Assembly (NCBI GenBank): GCA_947176455.1
Contig: CAMWQQ010000117.1
Span: 1-5,793, forward strand
Reading direction: 5' to 3'
DNA length: 5,793 bases
Source of the DNA: an uncultured Odoribacter sp.
GTDB taxonomy: Bacteria > Bacteroidota > Bacteroidia > Bacteroidales > Marinifilaceae
Both the position numbers and the translations under genes were made by a program. Of the stretch, positions 1 through 5,793 are shown one piece after another. Each line of letters starts with the position of its first letter. Position 1 is the first letter of the stretch. The notes below the pieces were generated by a model, which was given only the letters and a program-made list of their open reading frames with translations, was not told the DNA's origin and made no database searches.

Positions 1-1273
1 AGTTGATGATTTCCCGACCCATAAAGCCTTGCAATACCTCCGGTAGCCGTATGCCTTCCGCACATTGGTTGTTTTCGAGCAGGGCTGCCACGATGCGGGG
101 AAGTGCCAAGGAACTGCCGTTCAGCGTATGGCAGGTGGTTGTTTTTTTGTCACCCTTGTCTTTGAAGCGCAGTTTGAGGCGATTTGCCTGAAATTCCTCA
201 AAGTTGGATACGGAACTGACTTCCAGCCATTTTTCCTGGGCTTTGGAATATACCTCGAAGTCGTAGGTCAATGCGGAAGTGAAACTGATGTCACCGCCGC
301 ACAACCGGACAATCCGGTAGGGAAGTCCCAGTTTAATCAGCAAGCTTTCGACATGTTTGACCATTCCTTCCAGGGCTTCGTAGGAACATTCGGGGCGGGT
401 AATCTGTACGATTTCCACTTTGTCGAATTGGTGCAGGCGGTTCAATCCGCGAACGTCTTTGCCGTAAGAACCGGCTTCCCGTCGGAAACAGGCGGAATAA
501 GCCGTGTTTTTAATCGGAAGCTGTTCGCCGTCCACGATGACATCCCGGTATATATTGGTTACCGGAACCTCTGCGGTGGGGATGAGGTAAAGATTGTCTT
601 CCGGCACGTAATACATCTGACCGTCCTTGTCCGGTAGCTGTCCGGTTCCGTAGCCGGAGTCTGCATTTACCATCAAGGGGGGCTGTACTTCCTGATAGCC
701 TGCTTTGATGTTTTCTTCCAGGAAGAAATTGATCAATGCCCGTTGCAGCTTGGCTCCCAATCCTTTGTACAGCGGAAAGCCGGCACCCGTGATTTTCACG
801 CCGGTTTCAAAATCAATCAGGTCGTATTTCTTTGTCAATTCCCAGTGGGGAAGGTCGTTGGCTTGTTTTTGAGGAATGTTCTCGACAATCTTGACGATTT
901 CATTGTCGGCATCTGACTTGCCCCGAGGCACCGAAGTGTGCGGCATGTTCGGCAAACGGAGCAACAGGTTGTTCAGTTCGGTGCCCACGTCATTGCGCCG
1001 GTTGTTCAATTCTGCAATGGAGGCTTTCAGGTCTGCGGTTTCCTGACGTGCTTTTTCAGCCGCTTCCTTTTGTCCGGATTGCATCAGCTGACCGATTTGT
1101 TTCGCTATGTTGTTCATTTGGGCTTGCCGGGTTTCGGCTTCCTGTTGCAACGCCTTGCGCTGGTTGTCGAGCTCGATGATTTTTTCAACAGCTTCCCGGG
1201 CGTCAAAATTTTTTACCGCCAGACGCTCAATGACTGTTTCTTTGTTTTCCTGGATAAATTTCAGATTCAACAT
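1..1273 (-). CDS. serS: Seryl-tRNA synthetase, C-terminal end cut by window edge
   Basis: Class II aminoacyl-tRNA synthetase that charges tRNA-Ser (and tRNA-Sec where present) with serine in the cytoplasm, using ATP. Translating the minus strand from the ATG at 1273 gives 424 uninterrupted residues. They start MLNLKFIQEN and continue into a Lys/Glu/Gln/Ala-rich N-terminal region (about 27-100), the antiparallel coiled-coil arm that grips the long variable arm of tRNA-Ser. The catalytic core follows: the serine-binding TAE motif at 233-235, class II motif 2 FRREAG at 263-268, and motif 3 GSSLALPR at 386-393. The usual length is about 420-430, so the window edge, falling after GREIIN, removes only the last residue or two or just the stop. 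The ATG has no Shine-Dalgarno sequence, only an A/T-rich leader. It lies 153 bases downstream of rpmA, across a terminator, so it probably has its own promoter. Confidence 0.98.
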   Translation of the reverse strand, partial: MLNLKFIQENKETVIERLAVKNFDAREAVEKIIELDNQRKALQQEAETRQAQMNNIAKQIGQLMQSGQKEAAEKARQETADLKASIAELNNRRNDVGTELNNLLLRLPNMPHTSVPRGKSDADNEIVKIVENIPQKQANDLPHWELTKKYDLIDFETGVKITGAGFPLYKGLGAKLQRALINFFLEENIKAGYQEVQPPLMVNADSGYGTGQLPDKDGQMYYVPEDNLYLIPTAEVPVTNIYRDVIVDGEQLPIKNTAYSACFRREAGSYGKDVRGLNRLHQFDKVEIVQITRPECSYEALEGMVKHVESLLIKLGLPYRIVRLCGGDISFTSALTYDFEVYSKAQEKWLEVSSVSNFEEFQANRLKLRFKDKGDKKTTTCHTLNGSSLALPRIVAALLENNQCAEGIRLPEVLQGFMGREIIN

Positions 1274-1309
1274 AACCGTTTAATTTTAGATGCCGAATTT
1301 ACGATTGCT

Positions 1310-1327
1310 GTTGCCTGAGGAGGCAAC
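1310..1327 (-). other. Perfect hairpin in the serS 5' leader
   Basis: A 7-bp perfect inverted repeat (GTTGCCT / AGGCAAC) with a 4-base loop. It sits 37 bases upstream of the serS start, in the otherwise A/T-rich gap. On the serS mRNA the loop reads CCUC. No U-tract follows on the serS strand, so it is not an intrinsic terminator. It may stabilise the leader or affect translation; no function is shown. Confidence 0.45.
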
Positions 1328-1360
1328 CGCATATCTTTCATCGATTGTCGTTTTGATTTT

Positions 1361-1368
1361 CAAAAATA
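1361..1368 (-). promoter_or_regulatory. Candidate -7 promoter element for serS
   Basis: On the minus strand this reads TATTTTTG, an exact match to the Bacteroides -7 consensus TAnnTTTG. The same eight bases serve as the -7 box of rplU. The -33 position is poor: the best match is TCTG with a 21-base spacer, inside the rpmA terminator loop. A start some 6-8 bases downstream would give a leader of about 80 bases. The box overlaps the terminator U-tract, so the match could be partly chance in a T-rich run. Confidence 0.4.
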
Positions 1369-1404
1369 CAAAAAACTCCTGTATCCTTGCAGAATACAGG
1401 AGTT
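1361..1404 (-). terminator. Intrinsic terminator after rpmA
   Basis: An 11-bp perfect stem (arms 1394-1404 and 1374-1384, 9-base loop) is followed on the minus strand by a U-rich run, TTTTGTATTTTTG. It begins 22 bases after the rpmA stop codon. This is the classic form of a Rho-independent terminator and should end the rplU-rpmA transcript before serS. A short A-run also flanks the other arm's neighbourhood only weakly, so the element points leftward. Confidence 0.85.
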
Positions 1405-1426
1405 GAATATTTCATGCCTTTTCAGT

Positions 1427-1687
1427 TTATTCTGCAACAGCTTCAACTGAAACGAACGATTTGTTATTTTTCTTCCTGCGGAAAACAACGGTACCGTCTA
1501 CCAGAGCAAATAAAGTATGGTCTTTACCCATTCCTACGTTTTCACCCGGATTGTGTACGGTGCCTCTTTGGCGTACCAGGATGTTTCCGGCTTTGGCAAA
1601 TTGTCCGCCCCAGATTTTTACTCCCAACCGTTTGCTTTCTGATTCACGGCCGTTCTTAGAACTACCGACTCCTTTTTTATGTGCCAT
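1427..1687 (-). CDS. rpmA: 50S ribosomal protein L27
   Basis: Ribosomal protein bL27 of the large subunit. Its flexible N-terminus reaches towards the peptidyl-transferase centre and helps place the tRNA acceptor ends. The 86-residue product has the normal bacterial length. It begins [16 protein letters not shown] directly, with no N-terminal extension of the kind that is cleaved in Firmicutes. The L27 signature, [10 protein letters not shown] followed by VHNPG, lies at residues 34-48. The protein is strongly basic, as expected. It follows rplU after 51 bases with no promoter or terminator visible between them, so the two form one operon, ending at the hairpin just downstream. The leader is A/T-rich without a Shine-Dalgarno sequence. 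Confidence 0.98.
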   Translation of the reverse strand: MAHKKGVGSSKNGRESESKRLGVKIWGGQFAKAGNILVRQRGTVHNPGENVGMGKDHTLFALVDGTVVFRRKKNNKSFVSVEAVAE

Positions 1688-1738
1688 ATCGTATAAATAA
1701 TTTAGAAGTTACAATTAAAATAAGTTTAGCCGTCCTGT

Positions 1739-2050
1739 TTAGGCATTGATGGATTCAATCTGAATCTGAGTCAAATATTGACGGTGACCTCTTTTTCTTT
1801 CAAAAGTCTTTCTTCTTCTTTTCTTGAAGATGATCACTTTGTCTCCTTTCAGATGGCTTAATACTTTTGCGGTAACTTTAGCTCCTTCTACTTTCGGTGT
1901 ACCGATTTTAACCTGACCGTCATTGTCCACTAAAAGAACGTTGTCGAATTCAATCTGTGAGCCTTCCTCGGCTGCCAGTCTGTGAACATAAACCTTGCGG
2001 TCTTTCTCTACTTTAAATTGCTGTCCTGCAATTTCAACAATAGCGTACAT
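1739..2050 (-). CDS. rplU: 50S ribosomal protein L21
   Basis: Ribosomal protein bL21, an assembly and structural protein of the large subunit that binds 23S rRNA. The 103-residue product matches the usual length. It starts MYAIVEIAGQQFKVE, the typical L21 beta-strand opening. It ends with the conserved basic rRNA-binding stretch (FKKRRRKTFERKRGHRQ, residues 75-91) followed by TQIQIESI. It is the first gene of the leftward rplU-rpmA unit, with a well-placed Bacteroides-type promoter upstream and a leader of about 70 bases that can fold in two ways. The start codon is the only sensible one for the family, and no Shine-Dalgarno sequence precedes it. Confidence 0.98.
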   Translation of the reverse strand: MYAIVEIAGQQFKVEKDRKVYVHRLAAEEGSQIEFDNVLLVDNDGQVKIGTPKVEGAKVTAKVLSHLKGDKVIIFKKRRRKTFERKRGHRQYLTQIQIESINA

Positions 2051-2075
2051 TAGTTATATTGTTTTATTGTTAATA

Positions 2076-2111
2076 CCACGGGGTGGGCTTTTCGTCCGCT
2101 TATTGTACCCC
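2076..2111 (-). promoter_or_regulatory. rplU leader with two competing stems
   Basis: On the rplU transcript, GGGGT (plus positions 2107-2111) can pair with ACCCC (2080-2084), forming a 5-bp stem around a 22-base loop. Part of that ACCCC segment can instead join a compact hairpin, CCAC / GTGG (2083-2086 with 2076-2079, 3-base loop). The two folds exclude each other. It lies inside the leader, 26-61 bases upstream of the start codon. Autogenous control through leader RNA is known for several ribosomal operons, but I do not recognise this as a named family and the stems are short. Confidence 0.3.
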
Positions 2112-2128
2112 TAAGGAAAATTCGTGTG

Positions 2129-2158
2129 CAAAAATAGTGTTTATTTCGGAGTTACAAA
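2129..2158 (-). promoter_or_regulatory. Promoter of rplU-rpmA
   Basis: Minus-strand TTTG (2158-2155) and TATTTTTG (2136-2129) are separated by 18 bases. Both boxes match the Bacteroides -33/-7 consensus (TTTG, then TAnnTTTG at about 19 bases). Transcription would start near 2122, leaving a leader of about 70 bases before rplU. This is the best promoter in the window. Confidence 0.7.
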
Positions 2159-2181
2159 AGAATTTCCTGTAAATTATTTGC

Positions 2182-2189
2182 TAAATTTG
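2182..2189 (+). promoter_or_regulatory. Candidate -7 promoter element for the acyltransferase gene
   Basis: TAAATTTG matches TAnnTTTG exactly and lies 23 bases before the ATG at 2213, giving a short leader of about 15-20 bases. No good TTTG is seen at the -33 position. It stands back-to-back with the rplU promoter, whose -33 box ends 23 bases away. Confidence 0.5.
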
Positions 2190-2212
2190 CACATTCAATA
2201 AAGTATTGCATT

Positions 2213-2761
2213 ATGAGGTACATAGCGAAATTTATGATGTGGTTGGGAGGATGGAAGTTTAGGGGTGAACTTCCGAAAGAGAAAAAGGCGGTGATTATTT
2301 CAGTGCCACATACTTCGAGCTGGGATTTCGTGTGGGGAGAACTGGCATTTTTGAGCCAAGGGATTCCGGCTTTCATATTGATGAAGAAGGAGTTTTTCTT
2401 CTTTCCGTTGGGGGCTATCCTGAGGGCGTTGCGTGTGATTCCCGTAGACCGGGGCAACAAGGACAGCCAGTTGGTGGAACAAATCATTGACGAATTCAAG
2501 AAACGGGACTCCATGTATCTTTGCCTGACTCCGGAAGGAAGCCGGAAAAGGAGGAAAAAGTGGAAAAAGGGATTCCTGGTCATTGCCAATGCCGCAGAAG
2601 TTCCCGTTTATCTGGGGCGTATCGACTACAAAGGAAAGTTTTGCGAGGTGGGACCTTTGTTTCATCCGACGGGCGACGTGGATGCCGATATGGCGTATAT
2701 TATGAGCACTTATCACGATGCTAACCCGAAGGTGCGGGAAAATTTCTCTTACGGCAATTGA
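2213..2761 (+). CDS. Short PlsC-like (1-acylglycerol-3-phosphate) acyltransferase family protein
   Basis: Member of the glycerophospholipid acyltransferase superfamily, which moves an acyl group from acyl-CoA or acyl-ACP to a hydroxyl group, usually on a lipid. The 182-residue product shows the family blocks in order. HTSSWD (33-38) is the H-x4-D catalytic motif. The IPVDR segment (76-80) and PEGSR (107-111) correspond to the acceptor- and phosphate-binding blocks. It is shorter than typical PlsC (about 240) and has no clear N-terminal membrane helix. The aromatic segment 61-66 and the hydrophobic segment 44-57 could give peripheral membrane contact. A Lys/Arg-rich stretch (111-119) follows PEGSR. 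The acceptor is not predictable: lysophosphatidate, another lysolipid or an aminolipid precursor are all possible. The start lies just after a TAnnTTTG box with no Shine-Dalgarno sequence. The omega-amidase gene follows after 74 bases, probably on the same transcript. Confidence 0.85.
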   Translation: MRYIAKFMMWLGGWKFRGELPKEKKAVIISVPHTSSWDFVWGELAFLSQGIPAFILMKKEFFFFPLGAILRALRVIPVDRGNKDSQLVEQIIDEFKKRDSMYLCLTPEGSRKRRKKWKKGFLVIANAAEVPVYLGRIDYKGKFCEVGPLFHPTGDVDADMAYIMSTYHDANPKVRENFSYGN

Positions 2762-2776
2762 AAATAATAAAATAAA

Positions 2777-2792
2777 ATCCGTATGGACGGAT
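2777..2792 (-). terminator. Possible weak leftward terminator hairpin
   Basis: A 6-bp perfect stem (ATCCGT / ACGGAT, 4-base loop) lies between the acyltransferase and omega-amidase genes. Read on the minus strand it is followed by TTTTATTTTATTATTTT, the form of an intrinsic terminator. On the plus strand the A/T-rich run precedes the stem, so it should not stop rightward transcription. No minus-strand gene lies upstream of it, so it could only stop antisense RNA. The stem is short. Confidence 0.25.
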
Positions 2793-2825
2793 GCGACCGT
2801 GCCGTTCGGACTTGGTACGAAAAAT

Positions 2826-2830
2826 GGAGG
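2826..2830 (+). promoter_or_regulatory. Shine-Dalgarno-like site deciding the omega-amidase start
   Basis: GGAGG ends 5 bases before the ATG at 2836. It favours that start over in-frame ATGs at 2791 and 2824. It is the only strong purine-rich site of this kind before any start in the window; the other genes have none, as is usual in Bacteroidota. Confidence 0.55.
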
Positions 2831-2835
2831 AGAAG

Positions 2836-3630
2836 ATGAAACTGGCTTTGATTCAGTCGGAACTGATTTGGGGAAATGTGGTGGAGAATGTGCGACGTTT
2901 GGACGAGAAAATGTCGGGATGCCGGGGATGCGATGTCGTTTTGTTGCCGGAGATGTTTGCTTCCGGAGGCATGGTGGTGAAGAAATCTCCGGAGGCGGCT
3001 GTCGCTGAAAAAAAGAGTGTCGCTTCCCGGTATGAGGATGTCCGGCGGAAAATGTCGGAGTGGTCGCAGCGGTGCGATGCCGTTGTTGCCGGTTCCACCG
3101 TCTGCGAGGAAAACGGGCGTTATTACAACCGTTTGGTTATGGCTTTTCCGGACGGCGGATATGCGTATTACGATAAACGGCATTGTTTCCGAATGGGAGG
3201 GGAGAATGAGCATTTCTCTTCGGGCGATAAGCGATTGACCTTTGAATACAAGGGCGTGAAAATAGCCGTGTTTGTCTGTTATGACTTGCGTTTTCCGGTG
3301 TGGTGCCGGAATACGGAGGAATATGACATCGCCGTTTTTGTGGCGAATTGGCCGAAGTCCAGGCGGGAGGTATGGAAAACTTTGCTGAAAGCCAGGGCGA
3401 TAGAGAACCAGGCTTTTGTTGCGGGAGTAAATTGCGTCAGTACGGATGACAACGGCGTTGCTTATGCCGGAGACTCGATGGTGGTGGATGCCCGCGGACA
3501 GGTGCTGGGGATTGCCGGTGAATTTCGGGAAGAGGTGCTGGTCGTGGATTGCAATATGGCGGATTTGCATGATTTCCGGAGTAAATTCTCCGTGCTGGAC
3601 GACCGGGATGTGTTTCAAATCCGGTATTAA
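2836..3630 (+). CDS. yafV: Omega-amidase of the nitrilase superfamily (YafV/NIT2 type)
   Basis: Carbon-nitrogen hydrolase, probably cytoplasmic. The 264-residue product has the full nitrilase triad: Glu39 in LPEMF, Lys114 in YDKRHCF and Cys148 in VCYDLRFP. It also carries the marks that separate YafV/omega-amidases from other nitrilases: FRMGGENEHF (118-127), the VWCRN segment (155-159), VANWP (169-173), ARAIENQAFVAG (186-197) and GDS (212-214). Characterised relatives hydrolyse alpha-ketoglutaramate and alpha-ketosuccinamate, by-products of glutamine- and asparagine-dependent transamination, to oxoacids plus ammonia. This is metabolite repair, often linked to methionine salvage. The start at 2836 gives MKLALIQ, the normal N-terminus for the family, and follows a GGAGG. 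Two upstream in-frame ATGs would add 4 or 15 residues with no family character. No promoter is seen in the 74-base gap, so it is probably co-transcribed with the acyltransferase. Symbol given by homology. Confidence 0.9.
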   Translation: MKLALIQSELIWGNVVENVRRLDEKMSGCRGCDVVLLPEMFASGGMVVKKSPEAAVAEKKSVASRYEDVRRKMSEWSQRCDAVVAGSTVCEENGRYYNRLVMAFPDGGYAYYDKRHCFRMGGENEHFSSGDKRLTFEYKGVKIAVFVCYDLRFPVWCRNTEEYDIAVFVANWPKSRREVWKTLLKARAIENQAFVAGVNCVSTDDNGVAYAGDSMVVDARGQVLGIAGEFREEVLVVDCNMADLHDFRSKFSVLDDRDVFQIRY

Positions 3631-3684
3631 AGGGCGGTACATTATTTTGCCTGCCTGATGTATGAATTAATCGGGCTAATTTTA

Positions 3685-3692
3685 TACATTTG
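3685..3692 (+). promoter_or_regulatory. Candidate -7 promoter element for the S9 peptidase gene
   Basis: TACATTTG fits TAnnTTTG exactly and lies 41 bases before the ATG at 3734, with a start near 3698 and a leader of about 35 bases. No convincing -33 TTTG is found at the right distance. The 103-base gap shows no strong terminator for the preceding gene, so read-through is also possible. Confidence 0.45.
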
Positions 3693-3733
3693 CGGACGTT
3701 TGTTGGTAGGGAATAATCAAATCATTTACGTAT

Positions 3734-5793
3734 ATGAAATATTTATTACTCACATTTATCGGAGTGGCTATGATGTTAAACGCTCAAGCACAGGACAAGG
3801 TACTGACCATGGAGGAGGCGATACTGGGTTATCAGCTTTATCCTAAAAATCTGAACGTGCAGTGGCAGGGTGAACAAAATGTGTTTACCTATACGGAGGG
3901 TACGGACCTGGTCGGGGAGAATGCGGACAGCGGGGAGAAAAAGGTGATTCTGACCGTGGCTGAGCTGAACCGGATACTGGGAGCGGATTTGAAAGGCTGG
4001 CCCCAATACGGCTGGAGGAACGGGAGAACCTTGGTTATTATGCGCCAGGGAAAGATGACGGAAATAGATGTGGAGAAGAAGGCGTTGGCGAAAACCTTTG
4101 TCATTGCCAAAGGGGCGCAGAATGTGGAGCCTAACGGGAAAGCCTTGGTGGCTTACACCAAAGGCAACAATTTGTTTTATGTGGATGTGAACGGTAACGA
4201 GTTTGCGGTGACGAAGGACGAAGACCCGAATATCGTGAACGGGCAGGCTGTCAGTCGGAACGAATTTGGCATCAACGGGGGGATTTTCTGGTCTCCGGAC
4301 GGAAAACGGTTGGCTTTCTATCGGAAAGACGAAAGCGAGGTAAGCACTTTCCCTTTGTTGAACATCAATACCCGGACGGGTTCGTTGCGGGAGATTAAAT
4401 ACCCGATGGCGGGCATGAAGTCCGAACAGATTAGTCTGGGAGTACATGATGTCGCTTCGGGGAAAACCGTGTTTCTGGAAGTGGATGACTTCGGTCGGGA
4501 GCAATACCTCACCAATATCGCTTGGGGTCCGGCTTCCGATTACCTTTATGTGCAGGTGCTCGACCGTGCCCAAAAGCACATGCGTTTGAATCAGTACGAG
4601 GCGAAGAGCGGAAAGTTCGTCAAAACTTTGCTGGAGGAGCGGAATGAGAAGTACGTGGAACCGCAGACTCCGATTGTGTTTTTGAAAAACGAGTCTTCCC
4701 AGTTCATTTACCGGACCAACAACCGGGACGGATATTTCAATCTGTATCTGGTGGATGTTCGCACGGGAAAGGTATTGAAAAGACTGACGGACGTGGATGC
4801 CGATGTGGAAATGCTGGGACAGGATGAAAAATCCGTTTATTATACCTCGGCAGAGGTGAGTCCGGTGGACAACCACTTGTTCAAAGTGGACTTGAAATCC
4901 GGCAAAAAGACTCGTTTGACCCAGGCGGAAGGCTGGCATAGGGTGTCGATGAGCAAGGATATGAAATATTTTGTGGACAATTACAGCAGTCTGAATGTGC
5001 CCCGGGTAATTGACCTGGTGCGGAATGACGGCAAAAAGGTCAAGGAGTTGCTGAAAGCTGAAGACCCGACGAAAGACTACAATTCCGGAGAAATCACGTT
5101 GGGCACGGTAAAGACGGCAGACGGTAAGTTCGATAACTATTATCGGCTGATTAAGCCGATGAATTTCGATGCTTCCCGGAAATATCCTGTGATTGTCTAT
5201 GTGTACGGAGGACCTCATTCTCAAATGGTAAAAAATACGTGGCAGGGAGAATTGAGGCGTTGGGAAATGTATATGGCACAGCATGGCTATGTCGTGTTTG
5301 TCATGGACAACCGGGGTACTTCCAATCGGGGTGCCGAATTTGAGAAAGCTATCCACAGACAGTGCGGACAGGCGGAAATGGCGGACCAAATGGAGGGAAT
5401 CCGTTTCCTGAAGTCGCTGCCTTACGTGGATGCCGACCGCATTGGGGTGCATGGCTGGAGTTACGGCGGTTTTATGACCATCTCGCTGATTACGAATCAT
5501 CCGGAGGTGTTCAAGGTGGCGGTTGCCGGCGGACCGGTCATCGACTGGAAGTGGTATGAGGTGATGTACGGTGAGCGTTATATGGATTCTCCCCAGGTCA
5601 ATGCCGAAGGGTATGAGAAAACCAGCCTTATTCGCAAAGCCAAGGACTTGAAAGGCAAGCTGTTGATTTGTCAGGGGGCAATCGACAACACGGTGGTGTG
5701 GGAACATAGCCTGAGTTTTATCCGGGAGTGCATCAAAAATAACGTACAGGTCGATTATTTCCCGTATCCGTGTGCGGAGCATAACGTATTCGG
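3734..5793 (+). CDS. Secreted DPP IV-like S9 family serine peptidase, C-terminus cut by window edge
   Basis: Dipeptidyl-peptidase IV-type enzyme of family S9B, expected in the periplasm or on the outer surface, where it removes N-terminal dipeptides (classically Xaa-Pro) from peptides. The 686 visible residues open with a signal peptide: MKYLLLTFIGVAMMLNAQA, likely cleaved after residue 19. Residues from about 40 to 470 form the beta-propeller domain, with phrases such as FWSPDGKRLAFYR. The helix motif RNEFGI, with Glu177, sits where DPP IV keeps its substrate-amine-binding glutamates. The alpha/beta-hydrolase domain then shows YGGPHSQ with the oxyanion Tyr491, nucleophile Ser576 in GWSYGG, pocket tyrosines 612 and 616 in YGERYM, Asp651 and His683. 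Known relatives are about 720 residues, so a few tens are missing. Near Asp651 the sequence is CQGAIDN rather than the usual HGxxDD, so exact specificity is open; tripeptidyl or other S9 activity is possible. Confidence 0.92.
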   Translation, partial: MKYLLLTFIGVAMMLNAQAQDKVLTMEEAILGYQLYPKNLNVQWQGEQNVFTYTEGTDLVGENADSGEKKVILTVAELNRILGADLKGWPQYGWRNGRTLVIMRQGKMTEIDVEKKALAKTFVIAKGAQNVEPNGKALVAYTKGNNLFYVDVNGNEFAVTKDEDPNIVNGQAVSRNEFGINGGIFWSPDGKRLAFYRKDESEVSTFPLLNINTRTGSLREIKYPMAGMKSEQISLGVHDVASGKTVFLEVDDFGREQYLTNIAWGPASDYLYVQVLDRAQKHMRLNQYEAKSGKFVKTLLEERNEKYVEPQTPIVFLKNESSQFIYRTNNRDGYFNLYLVDVRTGKVLKRLTDVDADVEMLGQDEKSVYYTSAEVSPVDNHLFKVDLKSGKKTRLTQAEGWHRVSMSKDMKYFVDNYSSLNVPRVIDLVRNDGKKVKELLKAEDPTKDYNSGEITLGTVKTADGKFDNYYRLIKPMNFDASRKYPVIVYVYGGPHSQMVKNTWQGELRRWEMYMAQHGYVVFVMDNRGTSNRGAEFEKAIHRQCGQAEMADQMEGIRFLKSLPYVDADRIGVHGWSYGGFMTISLITNHPEVFKVAVAGGPVIDWKWYEVMYGERYMDSPQVNAEGYEKTSLIRKAKDLKGKLLICQGAIDNTVVWEHSLSFIRECIKNNVQVDYFPYPCAEHNVF

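Noticed and set aside
65..1318. Two plus-strand open frames (65-637 and 938-1318) opposite serS
   Set aside because: Both are in register with serS codons, and the minus strand encodes a clear full seryl-tRNA synthetase. They are shadows.
1274..1426. T-box or riboswitch before serS
   Set aside because: No T-box sequence, specifier stem or antiterminator is visible; the terminator here clearly belongs to rpmA.
2791..2835. Longer omega-amidase start at 2791 or 2824
   Set aside because: The extra residues have no family character, and the ATG at 2836 has the GGAGG and gives the standard MKLALIQ N-terminus.
3602..3625. Imperfect 7-bp hairpin at the end of the omega-amidase gene, considered as a terminator
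   Set aside because: It lies inside the coding sequence, has a bulged G, and no T-run follows it.
2749..3642. 297-codon open frame on the minus strand opposite the omega-amidase gene
   Set aside because: Same in-register codon-bias effect; the sense strand carries a complete nitrilase triad and family motifs.
3776..5782. 668-codon open frame on the minus strand opposite the S9 peptidase gene
   Set aside because: It lies in exact codon register with the sense gene, where antisense stops arise only from sense TTA, CTA or TCA codons. The peptidase gene avoids these after the TTA at 3773-3775, exactly where the frame ends. Codon bias explains it, and its protein has no recognisable family features.
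1..5793. Mobile element, CRISPR array, phage, defence or biosynthetic system
   Set aside because: No transposase, integrase, terminal inverted repeats, spaced direct repeats or defence-type domains are seen; all coding space is taken by housekeeping or common Bacteroidales genes.

Overview
The window comes from a bacterium of the Bacteroidota, most likely order Bacteroidales. Three things point there. The gene order rplU-rpmA-serS is common in that group. The intergenic gaps carry TAnnTTTG boxes, the -7 element of the Bacteroides primary sigma factor. Most starts lack a Shine-Dalgarno sequence and are preceded by A/T-rich DNA. The protein set (a short acyltransferase, an omega-amidase and a secreted S9 dipeptidyl-peptidase) also fits. 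Genus cannot be decided from the sequence.

Layout. The left part (1-2050) is read on the minus strand: rplU (L21, 2050-1739), rpmA (L27, 1687-1427) and serS (seryl-tRNA synthetase, 1273 to the window edge). An intrinsic terminator lies between rpmA and serS, and a candidate serS promoter overlaps its U-tract. The ribosomal pair and the synthetase therefore look adjacent but separately transcribed, or joined only by read-through. A 162-base divergent control region (2051-2212) holds a good rplU promoter and a candidate promoter for the rightward genes.

The right part (2213-5793) is read on the plus strand: a short PlsC-like acyltransferase (2213-2761), a YafV/NIT2-type omega-amidase (2836-3630), and a secreted DPP IV-like S9 peptidase (3734 to the window edge). 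The peptidase lacks only its last few tens of residues, and its full catalytic triad is visible. The first two genes probably share a transcript; the peptidase has its own candidate promoter.

Functionally the left part is translation machinery. The right part is a loose set: lipid or acyl transfer, metabolite repair, and extracytoplasmic peptide breakdown. No shared pathway is evident. No stretch over 300 bases lacks a gene; the longest gap is the divergent region. I saw no mobile element, CRISPR array, tRNA or rRNA gene, and no convincing undescribed system. The points worth checking are regulatory: the terminator/promoter overlap before serS, the two competing hairpins in the rplU leader, and unusual residues around the peptidase triad.
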